DNA of 41,498 nucleotides from Gammaproteobacteria bacterium (GCA_009937525.1 JAACFE010000013.1:1-41498); one strand, 5' to 3'; positions 18,630 through 29,564 are shown, counted from the stretch's first letter. Program-made: numbers and translations. Notes: generated by a model from the sequence alone, not told the origin.

Positions 18630-19456
18630 CTGTTACCGTCCGTTTCCATTACCGCCGCCGCAACCTGAAGCGCATCCACGGTTTCCCTCACATCGTGGGC
18701 ACGAATCATCGCCGCGCCCTCGATGACTGCAATCACTGCCGCCGCGATACTCGCCGGCATGCGTTCTTCCACGTCCCTGCCGGTGAGCTCCCCGAGCGTG
18801 GACTTCCTCGACAGGCCGGCCAGGATCGGCCGCCCGAGCGCCCGCAATTGTCGCAGATTCGCCAGCAACTCGATATTGTGCCGCGGCGTCTTGCCGAAAC
18901 CGAAGCCCGGGTCCACGATGATCCGCTCCTCGGCAAGCCCCGCAGCGACACAGGCTCGCACCCGATCCGCCAGGAATTCCCCGACTTCCGCAACGATGTC
19001 GCGATATTCGGGCTCGTCCTGCATGGTCCGCGGTTCGCCCTGCATGTGCATGAGGCAAACCGGGCACTGCAGTTCGACGGCAGCCTGCAGCGCGCCGTCT
19101 TCGCGCAGCGCGCGGATATCGTTGATCATTGCCGCCCCTGCGGCAACCGCGGCGCGCATGACGGCGGGCTTGCTGGTGTCGATGGATACGGGCACGCCGA
19201 CGGCACTGACGACGGCTTCGATGACCGGCAGAACCCGGTCGAGTTCTGCCTGCTCGGGTACATCGGCCGCGCCCGGCCGCGTCGACTCGCCGCCGACATC
19301 GATAATGGCGGCGCCGTCACGCGCCATGGCCTCGGCCTGGCGGAGCGCGGCGTCACGGCCGACGAATCGTCCGCCGTCCGAGAACGAATCGGGCGTGACG
19401 TTCAGAACCCCCATCACGGCGGGGACATCGAATTGCAGCGTACCGAGCGTCAGCAT
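18626..19456 (-). CDS. folP: Dihydropteroate synthase
   Basis: 276 residues from ATG at 19456. The frame is open up to 19603, but the extra 49 codons would translate the REP-like repeat at 19470-19537 and are not family-like. Condenses p-aminobenzoate with hydroxymethyl-dihydropterin pyrophosphate in folate synthesis; the sulfonamide target. Motifs: MGVLNVTPDSFSDGG near the start, DVGGESTRPGA, and SRKSTLGELTGR. It is between ftsH and glmM, as in E. coli. Confidence 0.97.
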   Translation of the reverse strand: MLTLGTLQFDVPAVMGVLNVTPDSFSDGGRFVGRDAALRQAEAMARDGAAIIDVGGESTRPGAADVPEQAELDRVLPVIEAVVSAVGVPVSIDTSKPAVMRAAVAAGAAMINDIRALREDGALQAAVELQCPVCLMHMQGEPRTMQDEPEYRDIVAEVGEFLADRVRACVAAGLAEERIIVDPGFGFGKTPRHNIELLANLRQLRALGRPILAGLSRKSTLGELTGRDVEERMPASIAAAVIAVIEGAAMIRAHDVRETVDALQVAAAVMETDGNR

Positions 19457-19469
19457 GGATCCATCGTTC

Positions 19470-19537
19470 GTGGGAGCGGTTCTCGAACCGAGATTGTAGG
19501 CAACCTGGAAGGGTCGCGCTTCGAGAAGCGCTGCTAC
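19470..19537. repeat. REP/BIME-like paired-hairpin element, second copy
   Basis: Same design as 1442-1504: an outer GTGGGAGCG, hairpin CGGTTC-tc-GAACCG (19477-19490), a ~25-base middle, hairpin GCGCTTC-ga-GAAGCGC (19516-19531), and an outer CGCTGCTAC. The first 21 bases differ from the other copy at only two positions. It occupies most of the 112-base ftsH-folP gap, so it lies within the transcript and could modulate downstream folP-glmM expression. Confidence 0.75.
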
Positions 19538-19568
19538 TGAGATCCGATCCGAACTGGCGCTGAGCCCA

Positions 19569-21491
19569 TTAGTGCTCCGGCGCCGGGCCTCCGATCTTGC
19601 CACCCACTTCGGCCTTCGGTGCGGGCGTTTCTTCCTGGCTGCGCGATCCCGCCGTGTCGTCCCAGTCCTCGGGCGGCCTGGGCTCGCGACCGGCCATGAT
19701 GTCCTTGATCTGCTGCTCGTCGATGGTCTCGTACTTCATCAGCGCCTTGGCCATCGTGTGCAGCTTTTCGATGTTGTCCTCGAGATGCTTTCTCGCCCGC
19801 TCGTAATTGGTGTCGATAATACGTCGAACTTCCTCGTCGATCGCATGCGCCGTATCGTCGGAAACCTGCTTGTGCTGCGTGACCGAACGGCCCAGGAATA
19901 CCTCGCCGTCGTCCTCGCTGTAGGTCAGAGGACCGAGTCGGTCCGAGAGGCCCCACTTGGTGACCATGTTGCGGGCAAGCTCCGTTGCGCGTTCGATGTC
20001 GTTGGACGCACCGGTGGTTACGCCGTCGACACCGTTGATCATCTCTTCCGCGATGCGACCGCCGAACAGGCTCGCGATCTGGCTCTCGATACCCTGCCTG
20101 GAGATGCTGTAGCGGTCCTCCTCGGGCAGGTACATCGTCACACCGAGCGCCCGGCCGCGTGGAATGATCGTTACCTTGTAAACCGGATCGTGTTCGGGCA
20201 CGAGGAAGCCCACGATGGCATGTCCGGCCTCGTGGTAGGCGGTGTTGAGCTTCTCCTTCTCGCTCATCACCATCGAGCGCCTTTCGGCGCCCATCATGAT
20301 CTTGTCCTTGGCCTTCTCGAACTCATCCATGCTCACGACGCGCTTGTTGGCGCGAGCGGCAAAGAGAGCGGCCTCGTTAACCAGGTTCGCAAGATCGGCA
20401 CCCGAGAACCCGGGCGTGCCGCGTGCGATGACGCTCGGATTGACGTCGTCATTCAACGGCACCTTGCGCATGTGGACCTTGAGAATCAGCTCCCGGCCAC
20501 GCACATCCGGCAACGGCACGACGACCTGGCGGTCGAAACGCCCGGGACGCAACAGGGCAGGATCGAGAACGTCCGGCCGGTTGGTCGCGGCGATGACGAT
20601 GATGCCCTCGCTGCCTTCGAAGCCGTCCATTTCCACGAGCATCTGGTTCAGCGTCTGCTCGCGCTCGTCGTGACCCCCGCCGAGGCCGGCACCGCGATGA
20701 CGGCCGACCGCGTCGAGTTCGTCGATGAAGATAATGCAGGGCGCCTGCTTCTTTGCCTGGTCGAACATGTCGCGCACGCGGGAGGCGCCGACACCGACGA
20801 ACATCTCGACGAAGTCCGAACCGGAGATTGTGAAGAAAGGCACTTTCGCCTCGCCGGCGATGGCCTTGGCGAGCAGGGTCTTACCGGTACCGGGCGGCCC
20901 TACCATGAGCACGCCCTTCGGAATCTTGCCGCCGAGACGCTGGAATTTGCTCGGATCCTTGAGGAACTCGACGATTTCGGCTACTTCAGCCTTGGCCTCG
21001 TCCACGCCTGCGACGTCCGCAAATGAAATGCCTACCTGGTCCTCTCCCAGCAGGCGCGCCTTGCTCTTGCCGAAGGACATCGCACCGCGGCCGCCTCCAC
21101 CGCCCTGCATCTGGCGCATGAAGTAGATCCACACGCCGATCAGGAGCAGGATCGGGAAGGAACTGATCAGGAGCTGGCCGATCAGGCTCTGCTGCTTCGG
21201 CTCGGAGGCCGAGAAGCGCACACCGTTCTTTTCGAGCATGCCGATCAGCGGGCTGTTGTCGGTCTCGGGACTGATCGTGTAATACGGCAGCGGCTCGCGC
21301 TGACCGAAACGGATTCGCTGACCCTCGAATTCCACGAGGGTCACCTCGCCATTGCGGACTTCCGCAAGGAATTCCGAGTAGTCCCGTGACTGCGGCTGCC
21401 CACCACTGACGCCCGACAGTCCCTGCACGACAGACAGCAGGACGACAATGATGACGATGAATACAAGTATGTTTTTGGTCAGATCATTCAC
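19569..21491 (-). CDS. ftsH: ATP-dependent zinc metalloprotease FtsH
   Basis: 640 residues. Membrane-anchored AAA+ protease that degrades sigma-32, LpxC-type substrates and damaged membrane proteins. Membrane helices at about 8-24 and 106-124 flank a periplasmic domain; Walker A GPPGTGKT at 198-205; Walker B in [11 protein letters not shown]; the substrate loop FVGVGASRV; and the zinc site HEAGH in the protease domain. The tail is Glu/Pro/Gly-rich. It lies 65 bases after rlmE, in the conserved rlmE-ftsH-folP-glmM order. Confidence 0.98.
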   Translation of the reverse strand: MNDLTKNILVFIVIIVVLLSVVQGLSGVSGGQPQSRDYSEFLAEVRNGEVTLVEFEGQRIRFGQREPLPYYTISPETDNSPLIGMLEKNGVRFSASEPKQQSLIGQLLISSFPILLLIGVWIYFMRQMQGGGGGRGAMSFGKSKARLLGEDQVGISFADVAGVDEAKAEVAEIVEFLKDPSKFQRLGGKIPKGVLMVGPPGTGKTLLAKAIAGEAKVPFFTISGSDFVEMFVGVGASRVRDMFDQAKKQAPCIIFIDELDAVGRHRGAGLGGGHDEREQTLNQMLVEMDGFEGSEGIIVIAATNRPDVLDPALLRPGRFDRQVVVPLPDVRGRELILKVHMRKVPLNDDVNPSVIARGTPGFSGADLANLVNEAALFAARANKRVVSMDEFEKAKDKIMMGAERRSMVMSEKEKLNTAYHEAGHAIVGFLVPEHDPVYKVTIIPRGRALGVTMYLPEEDRYSISRQGIESQIASLFGGRIAEEMINGVDGVTTGASNDIERATELARNMVTKWGLSDRLGPLTYSEDDGEVFLGRSVTQHKQVSDDTAHAIDEEVRRIIDTNYERARKHLEDNIEKLHTMAKALMKYETIDEQQIKDIMAGREPRPPEDWDDTAGSRSQEETPAPKAEVGGKIGGPAPEH

Positions 21492-21556
21492 ATTTCTTAC
21501 CGCGCGGGAGCCAATCCGGACACCGGACCGTTAGACAGATTCTAAGTTAGACACTA

Positions 21557-22180
21557 CTACAATCGATAGTTTCTCGCTACCAAATACACCTCACGACTGC
21601 CGAGCCTCGACGCCTCGGGTTTCATGACCCGGACGCGCCCGAAACGCTGCCTCGCCGAGGCGATGAAGGCGTCGGTGCCCTCGCCCTGGAACAGCTTGCA
21701 GACGAAATCGCCGCCCTTTTTCAGGGCGTTATCGCACAGCTCCAGGGCCAGCTCGGCGAGATACATCGACCGCGGCTGGTCGACCGACCTGCTGCCGCTG
21801 ATATTGGGCGCCATGTCGCTGATTACAAGGTCGGCCCGCTCATCGCCGAGCGCGGCCTCGAGCGCCTTCAGCACCTCGTCTTCCCGGAAGTCGCCCTGGA
21901 TGAACTCCACCGACGGCAGTGCATCCATCTCGAGGATATCGAGGGCGATGATCCTCACCCGCCCCTCGAGCTTCTCCGTGACGTACTGGCTCCAGCTGCC
22001 CGGCGCGGCCCCGAGGTCGACGACCAGCATCCCCGGCCGGAGGAGCTTCTCCTTCTTGTCGATCTGCTCGAGCTTGTAGACCGCGCGCGAGCGCCAGCCC
22101 TCGCTGCGGGCGCGAACGACGAACGGATCGCGTTCCTGCCGCTCCCGCCAGCTTCCAGAGCTGCGCCTGGGCTTGCTCAT
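21557..22180 (-). CDS. rlmE: 23S rRNA (uridine-2'-O) methyltransferase RlmE
   Basis: 207 residues. Methylates U2552 in the A-loop of 23S rRNA; formerly FtsJ/RrmJ. SAM-binding VVDLGAAPGSWSQYV at 53-67, and the catalytic tetrad Lys36, Asp122 (VISDMAPN), Lys162 (FVCKLFQGEG) and Glu197 (SREVYLV) is complete. Directly upstream of ftsH and divergent from yhbY with a 57-base gap. Confidence 0.97.
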   Translation of the reverse strand: MSKPRRSSGSWRERQERDPFVVRARSEGWRSRAVYKLEQIDKKEKLLRPGMLVVDLGAAPGSWSQYVTEKLEGRVRIIALDILEMDALPSVEFIQGDFREDEVLKALEAALGDERADLVISDMAPNISGSRSVDQPRSMYLAELALELCDNALKKGGDFVCKLFQGEGTDAFIASARQRFGRVRVMKPEASRLGSREVYLVARNYRL

Positions 22181-22237
22181 CGCGAGCCCCCCGGTATTCG
22201 TGCTATCGGGGCCGAAGCGCTGCTAAACTCCGCGCCC

Positions 22238-22537
22238 ATGACGCTCAGTGAACCACAGAAGAAGTACCTGCGCGGCCTCGGGCACGCCCTGAAGCCCGTG
22301 GTGATGGTAGGGGACGCCGGCCTCACAGAGGCCGTCCTGTCGGAATTCAACAGCTGCCTCGAGCACCACGAACTCATCAAGGTGCGCGTCAAGGTCGGCG
22401 ATCGCCCGGAACGCGACAGGATCATCACGAAGCTTTGCGATGCCGGTCACGCGGAGCTGGTGCAGCGCATCGGCAATATGGCGCTGCTGTTTCGCGAAAA
22501 CCCGGAGAAGAAGAAGCGTATCCAGCTGCCGCGCTGA
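22238..22537 (+). CDS. yhbY: CRM-domain RNA-binding protein YhbY
   Basis: 99 residues covering one CRM (CRS1-YhbY) domain. The family associates with pre-50S ribosomal particles. Seen: LSEPQKKYLRGLGHALKPVVMVGDAGLTEAV at the start (quoted in parts: KKYLRGLGHALKPVV and VGDAGLTEAV) and the basic C-terminal end. It is flanked by divergent rlmE and convergent greA (14-base gap), the same neighbourhood as in E. coli. Confidence 0.95.
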   Translation: MTLSEPQKKYLRGLGHALKPVVMVGDAGLTEAVLSEFNSCLEHHELIKVRVKVGDRPERDRIITKLCDAGHAELVQRIGNMALLFRENPEKKKRIQLPR

Positions 22538-22551
22538 TGCGGCAGAGTCCG

Positions 22552-23028
22552 CTAAATATAACGAACCTCGATGATTTCAAACTGTTTCTCGCCGTCCGGC
22601 GCAGCAAACTTGATGACATCGCCTTCGTTCTGACCGATGAGTGCCCTGGCGATCGGCGATGTGTAGGAGATCAGCCCCGCGCCGATGTTGGCCTCGTCCT
22701 CGCCGACGATCCTGTACTCGATCTCCTTGCCGGTGGACTCCTCCAGAAGCTCCACCGTCGAGCCGAAGATAACCTTGCCTCGTGCATCGACCTCGGTGAC
22801 GTCGATTACCTGTGAGTGCGAGAGCTTGCCTTCGATTTCCTTGATCCGGCCCTCGATGAAGCCCTGCTGCTCCTTGGCCGCATGGTATTCGGCATTCTCC
22901 TTGAGGTCGCCGTGCGCGCGTGCCTCCGCAATCGCCCTGATCACGTTCGGCCGTTCGACGGACTTGAGACGTTTCAGTTCTTCCTTGAGCAATTCGTGAC
23001 CCCTGACGGTCATCGGTACCTTGTTCAT
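22552..23028 (-). CDS. greA: Transcription elongation factor GreA
   Basis: 158 residues, exactly the usual length. Binds the RNA polymerase secondary channel and stimulates cleavage of backtracked RNA. The N-terminal coiled coil includes the basic/acidic tip [20 protein letters not shown] with the catalytic Asp and Glu; the C-terminal FKBP-like domain includes [14 protein letters not shown]. The ATG overlaps the carB stop by 4 bases, so it is likely the last gene of the carAB operon. Confidence 0.97.
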   Translation of the reverse strand: MNKVPMTVRGHELLKEELKRLKSVERPNVIRAIAEARAHGDLKENAEYHAAKEQQGFIEGRIKEIEGKLSHSQVIDVTEVDARGKVIFGSTVELLEESTGKEIEYRIVGEDEANIGAGLISYTSPIARALIGQNEGDVIKFAAPDGEKQFEIIEVRYI

Positions 23029-26000
23029 GCAACTACCTCGTTGTGCAGGTCCTGCAACCGATTGACGTCACTGTCGTCGAGATGCTCGATCGCGGTGCAG
23101 GTAGCAATCGCTGCCCCGAGCGTCGTGTAATACGTTACACCCTTGCGCACGGCCTCGGCGCGAATGGAGTGTGACTCGTGGATTGCCTGCTTGCCTTCGG
23201 TGGTATTGACGATGAGATCGATCTCGCCATTCTTGATCATATCGACAATATGCGGCCGCCCTTCGCGAACCTTGTTCGCCCTCCGGCATGATACACCAGC
23301 AGCTGCAAGATGCTTTGCCGTGCCGTGCGTGGCGACGAGGTCGAAGCCCCGCGCCTCCAGGATCTTTGCGAGTTCAACGGCGCTATCCTTGTCGCGGTCG
23401 CGAACGCTGAGGAGCGCCGCGCCCTGCCGCGGCAGGACCACGCCCGATGCGAGCTGCGCCTTCGCATAGGCTTCGCCGAAAGACCGGCCGACACCCATGA
23501 CTTCGCCCGTCGATTTCATTTCCGGGCCGAGGATCGGGTCCGCACCCGGGAACTTGATGAACGGAAAGACCGCCTCTTTCACCGAGAAATAGTCGGGATT
23601 GCGTTGATTGACGAATCCCTGTTTCGCGAGCATCTCGCCGACCATTACCTTGGCGGCGATCTTGGCGAGCGGGATCCCGATCGCCTTGGATACGAACGGC
23701 ACGGTACGCGAGGCGCGCGGATTGACCTCCAGTATGTAGATCACGTTGTTCTGGATGGCGAACTGGGTGTTCATGAGGCCCACGACGTGCAGCCCCCTGG
23801 CGAGCTTGACGACCTGCTCCTGCAGCTCTTTCTGCAGCGCTTGCGGCAGGCTGAACGGCGGCAGCGAGCAGCCGGAGTCGCCGGAATGCACGCCGGCCTG
23901 CTCGATATGCTCCATGATGCCGCCGATGAGCACGCGCTCACCGTCGCACACGCAGTCGACGTCGACTTCGGTGGCGAGGTCCAGGAAGCGGTCGAGCAGC
24001 ACCGGGCTGTTATTCGACACGCCGATGGCGGCGTCCATGTAGGTGGCCAGGTCTTCCTCGCTGTGAACGACTTCCATGGCCCTGCCGCCGAGGACGTACG
24101 AGGGGCGGACCACGAGCGGGAATCCCACATCCGCAGCCATGCGCAGCGCGTCCTCCTTGCTGCGGGCCGTGCAGTTGGGAGGCTGCTTGAGATCGAGCGA
24201 CTCGACGAGTTGCTGGAATCGTTCGCGATCTTCGGCCAGGTCGATCGAATCAGGCGATGTGCCGATGATCGGCGCGCCGGCGGCCTCGAGCTGCCTCGCG
24301 AGTTTCAGTGGCGTCTGCCCGCCATACTGCACGATCACGCCCTTCGGCTTTTCCTTGTCGATGATCTCCATGACGTCCTCGAACGTCAGGGACTCGAAGT
24401 ACAGGCGGTCGGAGGTGTCGTAGTCAGTAGACACAGTCTCGGGATTGCAGTTGACCATGATGGTCTCGTAGCCCGATTCACGCAGTGCCAGCGCCGCATG
24501 CACGCAGCAGTAATCGAATTCAATGCCCTGCCCGATACGATTCGGACCGCCCCCGAGGATCATGACCTTCGGCGCGTCGGTCGGTGCCGCCTCGCACTCT
24601 TCTTCATACGTCGAGTACATATAGGCGGTCGTCGTGGCGAATTCCGCCGCACAGGTGTCTACCCGCTTGAATACAGGCCGAACGCCGAGTTCGAGCCGCC
24701 GCCGTCGTACGGCGAGCTCGTCGACGTTCAGCAATGCCGCTATTCGGGCGTCAGAGAAACCCTTGCGCTTCAGGGCGCGCAGAGAGACCTTGTTCAGGGC
24801 CGAGAGGTTCTTGCCCCTGAGCGCCTGCTCGTCAACGATCAGGTCCTCGATCTGCGCCAGGAACCAGGGATCGATGCCGGAAATCGCGGCGATGTCCTCG
24901 TAGGTGAAGCCGTTCCGCATGGCATCGGCGACGTGCCGAAGGCGGTTGGCGCCGGGGATGCGCAGCTCCTGCCGCAGCCGATCACGCTCCGCTTCGGTGG
25001 TGATGCGGCCGTCGACTTCGTCGAAACCGGCGATATCGATCTCGAGCCCGCGCAGTGCTTTCTGCAGCGATTCCTGGAATGTGCGGCCGATCGCCATGAC
25101 CTCACCGACCGACTTCATCTGTGTCGTCAGTCGGTCGTTCGTGCCCGGGAACTTCTCGAAGGTAAACCGCGGAATCTTGGTAACGACGTAATCGATAGTG
25201 GGCTCGAACGATGCGGGTGTTGCACCCCCGGTGATGTCGTTTTGCAGTTCATCGAGCGTGTAGCCGACGGCCAGTTTGGCCGCCACCTTGGCGATAGGGA
25301 ATCCGGTGGCCTTCGACGCCAGCGCAGAGGATCGCGATACTCGGGGGTTCATCTCGATGATCAGGACGCGGCCGTTCTCCGGGCTCACCGCAAACTGTAC
25401 GTTGGACCCGCCGGTTTCGACGCCGATCTTGCGCAGCACGTCGATCGACGCATCGCGAAGCCGCTGGTACTCCTTGTCGGTCAGAGTCTGCGCCGGCGCG
25501 ACAGTGATCGAATCGCCGGTATGCACGCCCATCGGGTCCAGGTTCTCGATGGAACACACGATGATGCAGTTGTCGTTCCTGTCGCGCACGACCTCCATTT
25601 CGAACTCTTTCCAGCCGATGACCGACTCCTCGAGCAGGATTTCCGTGGTCGGCGACATTTCGAGTCCGTGCGAGACGATGCCCTCGAACTCTTCGCGGTT
25701 GTAGGCGATTCCGCCCCCGGTTCCGCCCAGCGTGAAGGACGGCCGAATGATGGTCGGGAAACCGATATCCGCCTGTTTCTCCAGCGCTTCCTCGAGTGAA
25801 TGCGCGATATCCGCTCTCGGAACCTCGAGACCGATTTCCTGCATGGCCTTTCGGAAGAGTTCGCGGTCCTCGGCCATGTCGATGGCCTCGCGCGACGCGG
25901 CGATGAGCTCCACGTCGTATTTTTCCAGCACACCCTCACGCGCGAGGTCGAGCGCGCAGTTGAGGCCCGTCTGGCCACCCATCGTGGGCAGCAGTGCGTC

Positions 26001-26249
26001 CGGGCGCTCCCTGGCGATGATGCGCTCCACGGCCGTCCAGTGAACGGGCTCGATGTAGATCGCGTCGGCCATTTCCGGGTCCGTCATGATCGTGGCCGGG
26101 TTGGAATTCACCAGGATGACGCGATAGCCCTCCTCGCGCAGGGCCTTGCATGCCTGTGCGCCCGAATAGTCGAACTCGCAGGCTTGGCCGATCACGATCG
26201 GGCCTGCGCCGATGATCAGAACGCTTTGGATATCGGTGCGCTTGGGCAT
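23025..26249 (-). CDS. carB: Carbamoyl-phosphate synthase large subunit
   Basis: 1074 residues, full length. Makes carbamoyl phosphate from bicarbonate, ATP and glutamine-derived ammonia with CarA; feeds arginine and pyrimidine synthesis. The duplicated ATP-grasp architecture is clear: nucleotide-binding [17 protein letters not shown] at the start and [17 protein letters not shown] at about 555, and two RPSFTLGG / RPSYVLGG loops. The last ~140 residues are the MGS-like allosteric domain ([14 protein letters not shown]). It is separated from carA by an unusually AT-rich 59-base gap. Confidence 0.98.
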   Translation of the reverse strand: MPKRTDIQSVLIIGAGPIVIGQACEFDYSGAQACKALREEGYRVILVNSNPATIMTDPEMADAIYIEPVHWTAVERIIARERPDALLPTMGGQTGLNCALDLAREGVLEKYDVELIAASREAIDMAEDRELFRKAMQEIGLEVPRADIAHSLEEALEKQADIGFPTIIRPSFTLGGTGGGIAYNREEFEGIVSHGLEMSPTTEILLEESVIGWKEFEMEVVRDRNDNCIIVCSIENLDPMGVHTGDSITVAPAQTLTDKEYQRLRDASIDVLRKIGVETGGSNVQFAVSPENGRVLIIEMNPRVSRSSALASKATGFPIAKVAAKLAVGYTLDELQNDITGGATPASFEPTIDYVVTKIPRFTFEKFPGTNDRLTTQMKSVGEVMAIGRTFQESLQKALRGLEIDIAGFDEVDGRITTEAERDRLRQELRIPGANRLRHVADAMRNGFTYEDIAAISGIDPWFLAQIEDLIVDEQALRGKNLSALNKVSLRALKRKGFSDARIAALLNVDELAVRRRRLELGVRPVFKRVDTCAAEFATTTAYMYSTYEEECEAAPTDAPKVMILGGGPNRIGQGIEFDYCCVHAALALRESGYETIMVNCNPETVSTDYDTSDRLYFESLTFEDVMEIIDKEKPKGVIVQYGGQTPLKLARQLEAAGAPIIGTSPDSIDLAEDRERFQQLVESLDLKQPPNCTARSKEDALRMAADVGFPLVVRPSYVLGGRAMEVVHSEEDLATYMDAAIGVSNNSPVLLDRFLDLATEVDVDCVCDGERVLIGGIMEHIEQAGVHSGDSGCSLPPFSLPQALQKELQEQVVKLARGLHVVGLMNTQFAIQNNVIYILEVNPRASRTVPFVSKAIGIPLAKIAAKVMVGEMLAKQGFVNQRNPDYFSVKEAVFPFIKFPGADPILGPEMKSTGEVMGVGRSFGEAYAKAQLASGVVLPRQGAALLSVRDRDKDSAVELAKILEARGFDLVATHGTAKHLAAAGVSCRRANKVREGRPHIVDMIKNGEIDLIVNTTEGKQAIHESHSIRAEAVRKGVTYYTTLGAAIATCTAIEHLDDSDVNRLQDLHNEVVA

Positions 26250-26308
26250 GGTTATTATCTAATAATTTACTTTATCTAAATTATATATCATATTGTTTCC
26301 ACTTACTT
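26250..26308 (-). other. AT-rich carA-carB spacer with hairpin over carA stop
   Basis: The 59 bases between carA and carB are roughly four-fifths A or T, in a GC-rich setting. A perfect inverted repeat GTTTCCAC (26295-26302) / GTGGAAAC (26313-26320) with a 10-base loop spans the carA TAA at 26309-26311. Downstream on the minus strand TATAAT occurs at 26280-26285, and TAGATAA appears twice before the carB ATG. Possible roles are an attenuator, an RNA-processing site or an internal promoter; none is shown. Confidence 0.55.
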
Positions 26309-27466
26309 TTATGTGGAAACCATCGCCCTGAAGGTGCTGCGTTTGCCAGCCTCCATATCGGCCAGGAATCGCTCGAACAGGGGCAGCAGGTCGTGGGGGC
26401 CCGGGCTGGCTTCGGGGTGGCCCTGGAAGCTGAACGCGGGCTGGCCCTTGATCGAGATGCCCTGCAGGGTGCCATCGAACAGCGAGCGGTGCGTCGCCTC
26501 CACGGTATCGGGCAGGCTTGCTTCGTCGACGGCAAAGCCGTGATTCTGGCTCGTGATCATCACCCGCCCCGTCGCAAGATCCTGCACCGGATGATTGGCG
26601 CCGTGGTGGCCGAATTTCATCTTTTCGGTCCTCGCGCCGGCCGCAAGGGCCAGCAGCTGGTGGCCGAGACAGATACCGAAGATCGGTATCTTTTCCTCGA
26701 TGAATTGTTCGATCGCGCTGATCGCGTAATCGCAGGGCTCCGGGTCGCCCGGGCCGTTGGACAGGAAGATGCCGTTCGGCCCGAGCGATAGCGCCTCTTC
26801 GGCGCTGGTCTTGGCCGGTACGACCGTCATGCGGCAATCGAGGTCCGCCAGCAGGCGCAGAATATTGCGCTTGATGCCGAAGTCGTACGCAACGACGTGG
26901 TACGGCGCAACGCGGCGGCTCAGTATGCGGGGCTTGCGGCCGAAGGTCGTTCCCTGGCTCCACTGGTAGGCCACGTCCGACGTGACGAACTGCGCCAGGT
27001 CCATGCCGGCAATACCGGGAAACTTCCGCGCGTGCTCGATGGCGGTGGCCTCCGAGACATCGCCGGTCATGATGCATCCCGACTGCGCGCCTTTCTCGCG
27101 AATGATTCGCGTCAGCTTGCGGGTATCGATATCGGCGATTGCGACCGTCTCGCTCTGCCGCAGGAAATCGCCCAGCGAGCGCTCATTACGCCAGCTGCTG
27201 GTCACCATCGACAGGTCGCGGATGATGAGCCCGGACGCGTGAGCCCGGGACGACTCCATGTCCTCGGCCGTCGTGCCGGTGTTGCCGATATGCGGATAGG
27301 TGAGAGTGACGATCTGCCGGCAGTAGGAAGGATCGGTAAGGATCTCCTGGTAACCGGTCATTGCGGTATTGAAAACGACTTCGCCGATAGTCTTGCCGTC
27401 GGCACCAACGGAGATGCCATGGAAAACGGTGCCATCTTGCAGAGCCAGTACAGCCGGCGTACTCAA
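26309..27466 (-). CDS. carA: Carbamoyl-phosphate synthase small subunit (glutaminase)
   Basis: 385 residues from a TTG start at 27466, chosen because [17 protein letters not shown] aligns with the usual CarA N-terminus, the length fits the family (~380), and GAGG lies about 6 bases upstream. No ATG is available nearby. It hydrolyses glutamine and channels ammonia to CarB. Class I amidotransferase nucleophile Cys266 in [10 protein letters not shown], with His350 and Glu352 in GHPEASPGP. Ends in the hairpin described for the carA-carB spacer. Confidence 0.95.
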   Translation of the reverse strand: MSTPAVLALQDGTVFHGISVGADGKTIGEVVFNTAMTGYQEILTDPSYCRQIVTLTYPHIGNTGTTAEDMESSRAHASGLIIRDLSMVTSSWRNERSLGDFLRQSETVAIADIDTRKLTRIIREKGAQSGCIMTGDVSEATAIEHARKFPGIAGMDLAQFVTSDVAYQWSQGTTFGRKPRILSRRVAPYHVVAYDFGIKRNILRLLADLDCRMTVVPAKTSAEEALSLGPNGIFLSNGPGDPEPCDYAISAIEQFIEEKIPIFGICLGHQLLALAAGARTEKMKFGHHGANHPVQDLATGRVMITSQNHGFAVDEASLPDTVEATHRSLFDGTLQGISIKGQPAFSFQGHPEASPGPHDLLPLFERFLADMEAGKRSTFRAMVST

Positions 27467-27604
27467 ATGCAGACCTCGGTGCGAAACTCGACTGGAAACC
27501 CAAATCCAGACCGCCCGGTGATCAGCGTCTATCGTTGGCGCGCCTGAAGAGACGCGAGTCGCAGATGTACAAAAGCGGAAGGACAACGCCTCCCGCTCAA
27601 GACT

Positions 27605-27622
27605 TCGCTGACCGCTCAGCGA
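27605..27622 (-). promoter_or_regulatory. Perfect hairpin in the carA upstream region
   Basis: TCGCTGA-GCGG-TCAGCGA on the minus strand, a 7 bp stem with a 4-base loop, about 140 bases before the carA TTG in the 219-base dapB-carA gap. No run of U follows, so it is not a classical terminator. The rest of this gap shows no convincing promoter boxes. carAB leaders are regulated by pyrimidines and arginine in many relatives, so a regulatory role is possible but unproven. Confidence 0.35.
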
Positions 27623-27685
27623 TCCGGCGTAGTTTACTGAACAGCGACACGCTGCGCCAGACCACGCGGGCGCTTTTTTTCGAAT

Positions 27686-28438
27686 TCAGCCCGTGTTTGC
27701 GCCGAAAAGTACATCGTGCATGTCGTACAGACCCGGCGGCCGACCGGACACCCAGCGGGCCGCACGCAGCGCGCCTTCGGCGAATACGGTGCGGGTCGTG
27801 ACGCTGTGGCTCAGCGTCAGGCGCTCGGTGGGCGAGGAAAAGATGACATCGTGGTCTCCGGGCACTTCACCACGACGTTCCGACTGGTAGTGGACGGAAT
27901 CCGCGCCCTCCTGGTTCCGCGCGCTGGCAACGGACTCGCCGAGCTTCAGCGCCGTCCCGGACGGTGCATCCTTCTTGTGGATGTGGTGCGTCTCGTGAAT
28001 CTCGATCGCGAACTCGTCCCCCAGCGACCGGGCGGCGCGCCCAACCAGGTCCTGCAGCACGGCGATACCCTGGCTCATATTGCGATCGTAGACGACCGCT
28101 ACCTGCTGCGCCGCGTCGTCCAGCGCTGCCATCTGCGCCTCGCCCAGCCCGCTGACGCCACAGACCAGCGGCTTGCCGTGGCGTTTCACGGCAGCGGCCA
28201 CCTCCTCCGTGGCTTCGAACAGGCTGAAATCAATGATTACGTCGGCGGCCTCGACGACGTGGTCGAGGTCGCCCGAGATAATCGCGCCGGAGGGCGTCGC
28301 CATGTCCGCGGCCGCGTCAGGATCGCGCACCCACACGCTGCCTATCTCGAGATCGGGAACTTCGTTGACCGCATTGATGATGGCGAGCCCCATCCGGCCC
28401 GCGCCTGCAATTCCGAGCCTGATCGGGTTAGTGGCCAA
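27686..28438 (-). CDS. dapB: 4-hydroxy-tetrahydrodipicolinate reductase, with divergent motifs
   Basis: 250 residues, a little shorter than the E. coli protein (273). Reduces the dihydrodipicolinate precursor with NAD(P)H in lysine and diaminopimelate synthesis. The N-terminal Rossmann motif GIAGAGRMG and the catalytic [20 protein letters not shown] are clear. Two usually conserved stretches differ: the GTTG loop reads GVSG, and the ANFSVG-type stretch reads DRNMSQGI. The start at 28438 overlaps the dnaJ end by 11 bases, in the conserved dnaJ-dapB-carAB order. Confidence 0.93.
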   Translation of the reverse strand: MATNPIRLGIAGAGRMGLAIINAVNEVPDLEIGSVWVRDPDAAADMATPSGAIISGDLDHVVEAADVIIDFSLFEATEEVAAAVKRHGKPLVCGVSGLGEAQMAALDDAAQQVAVVYDRNMSQGIAVLQDLVGRAARSLGDEFAIEIHETHHIHKKDAPSGTALKLGESVASARNQEGADSVHYQSERRGEVPGDHDVIFSSPTERLTLSHSVTTRTVFAEGALRAARWVSGRPPGLYDMHDVLFGANTG

Positions 28439-29564
28439 TGCGATCGAAGAACCGCTTCACGGTATCGAACCAGGAGTCGGCACGCGGCGAATGTTTATCA
28501 CCGCCCTTCCGCACCGTGGTATCGAACTTGCTCAGCAGCTCTTTCTGTTCGTTCGTAAGATTCACAGGTGTCTCCACCGCGACCTTCGCAAACAGGTCGC
28601 CCTTGCGAGGATCCCGCACCGTTGTCACGCCCTTGCCGCGCAACCGAAATACCTTGCCGGACTGCGTGCCCGCCGGCACTTTAAGCGATACGTTGCCGTC
28701 GAGCGTGGGCAGCTCGACTTCGCCGCCGAGGGCGGCTGTCGCAAAACTGATCGGCACTTCGCAAGACAGGTCTGCCCCGTCACGCATGAAAATCTTGTGC
28801 GGATCGAGGCGAATTTCGACGTAAAGATCGCCGGGAGGACCGCCGTTCCGGCCGACCTCGCCCTCTCCCGACAGCCGGATCCGGTCGCCATCGTCGACGC
28901 CCGCCGGGACCTTGACCGACAGGGTGCGGGTCTTGCGGACGCGGCCGCGACCGTGACAGCTTTCGCAGGGATCGGAAATCATGGTGCCGGCGCCCTTGCA
29001 GGCCGGACAGGTCTGCTGAATCGAGAAGAAGCCCTGCTGCATGCGAACCTGGCCTGCGCCGCCGCAGGTCGAACACTGTACCGGCGTCGTGCCTTTCTTC
29101 GCGCCGCTGCCGTCGCAATCCTCACAGGTGACCTGCGAGGGCACCTCGATGGTTACGGTGTCGCCGCGGACAGCCCTTTCGAGATCGAGCCGGAGCTCGT
29201 AGCCCAGGTCGGCTCCTCGAAACACCTGCCTCCCGCCGCGCCGTCCACCACCGCCGAAGATATCGCCGAACACGTCGCCGAAAATATCGCTGAATCCCTC
29301 GGTACTGAAACCGCCGGGCCCGCCCATTCCGGCGCCGCGCAGGCCGTCGTGCCCGAAGCGGTCATACGCGGCTCGCTTGTCACCGTCGCGAAGTACCTCG
29401 TAGGCCTCCTTGGCCTCCTTGAACTTGCTCTCCGACTCCGGGTCTTCGCCCTTGTTACGGTCCGGGTGGTACTTCATGGCCAGCCGGCGGTACGCCTTCT
29501 TGATCTCGTCTGCCGAAGCCGACTTCGAAACCCCCAGTACGTCGTAATAGTCGCGTTTAGCCAT
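28428..29564 (-). CDS. dnaJ: Chaperone protein DnaJ
   Basis: 378 residues, type I Hsp40. J-domain at 1-70 with HPD at 33-35; a Gly/Phe-rich linker (about 72-110); four zinc-finger repeats [24 protein letters not shown] and CESCHGRG; then the substrate-binding C-terminal domains. It stimulates DnaK ATPase and delivers substrates. No clear Shine-Dalgarno sequence precedes the ATG; instead a strong hairpin lies ~15 bases upstream. Confidence 0.98.
   Translation of the reverse strand: MAKRDYYDVLGVSKSASADEIKKAYRRLAMKYHPDRNKGEDPESESKFKEAKEAYEVLRDGDKRAAYDRFGHDGLRGAGMGGPGGFSTEGFSDIFGDVFGDIFGGGGRRGGRQVFRGADLGYELRLDLERAVRGDTVTIEVPSQVTCEDCDGSGAKKGTTPVQCSTCGGAGQVRMQQGFFSIQQTCPACKGAGTMISDPCESCHGRGRVRKTRTLSVKVPAGVDDGDRIRLSGEGEVGRNGGPPGDLYVEIRLDPHKIFMRDGADLSCEVPISFATAALGGEVELPTLDGNVSLKVPAGTQSGKVFRLRGKGVTTVRDPRKGDLFAKVAVETPVNLTNEQKELLSKFDTTVRKGGDKHSPRADSWFDTVKRFFDRIGH

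Noticed and set aside
23310-25799. 829-codon plus-strand open frame
   Set aside because: Antisense of carB, with Arg/Asp-rich shadow composition.
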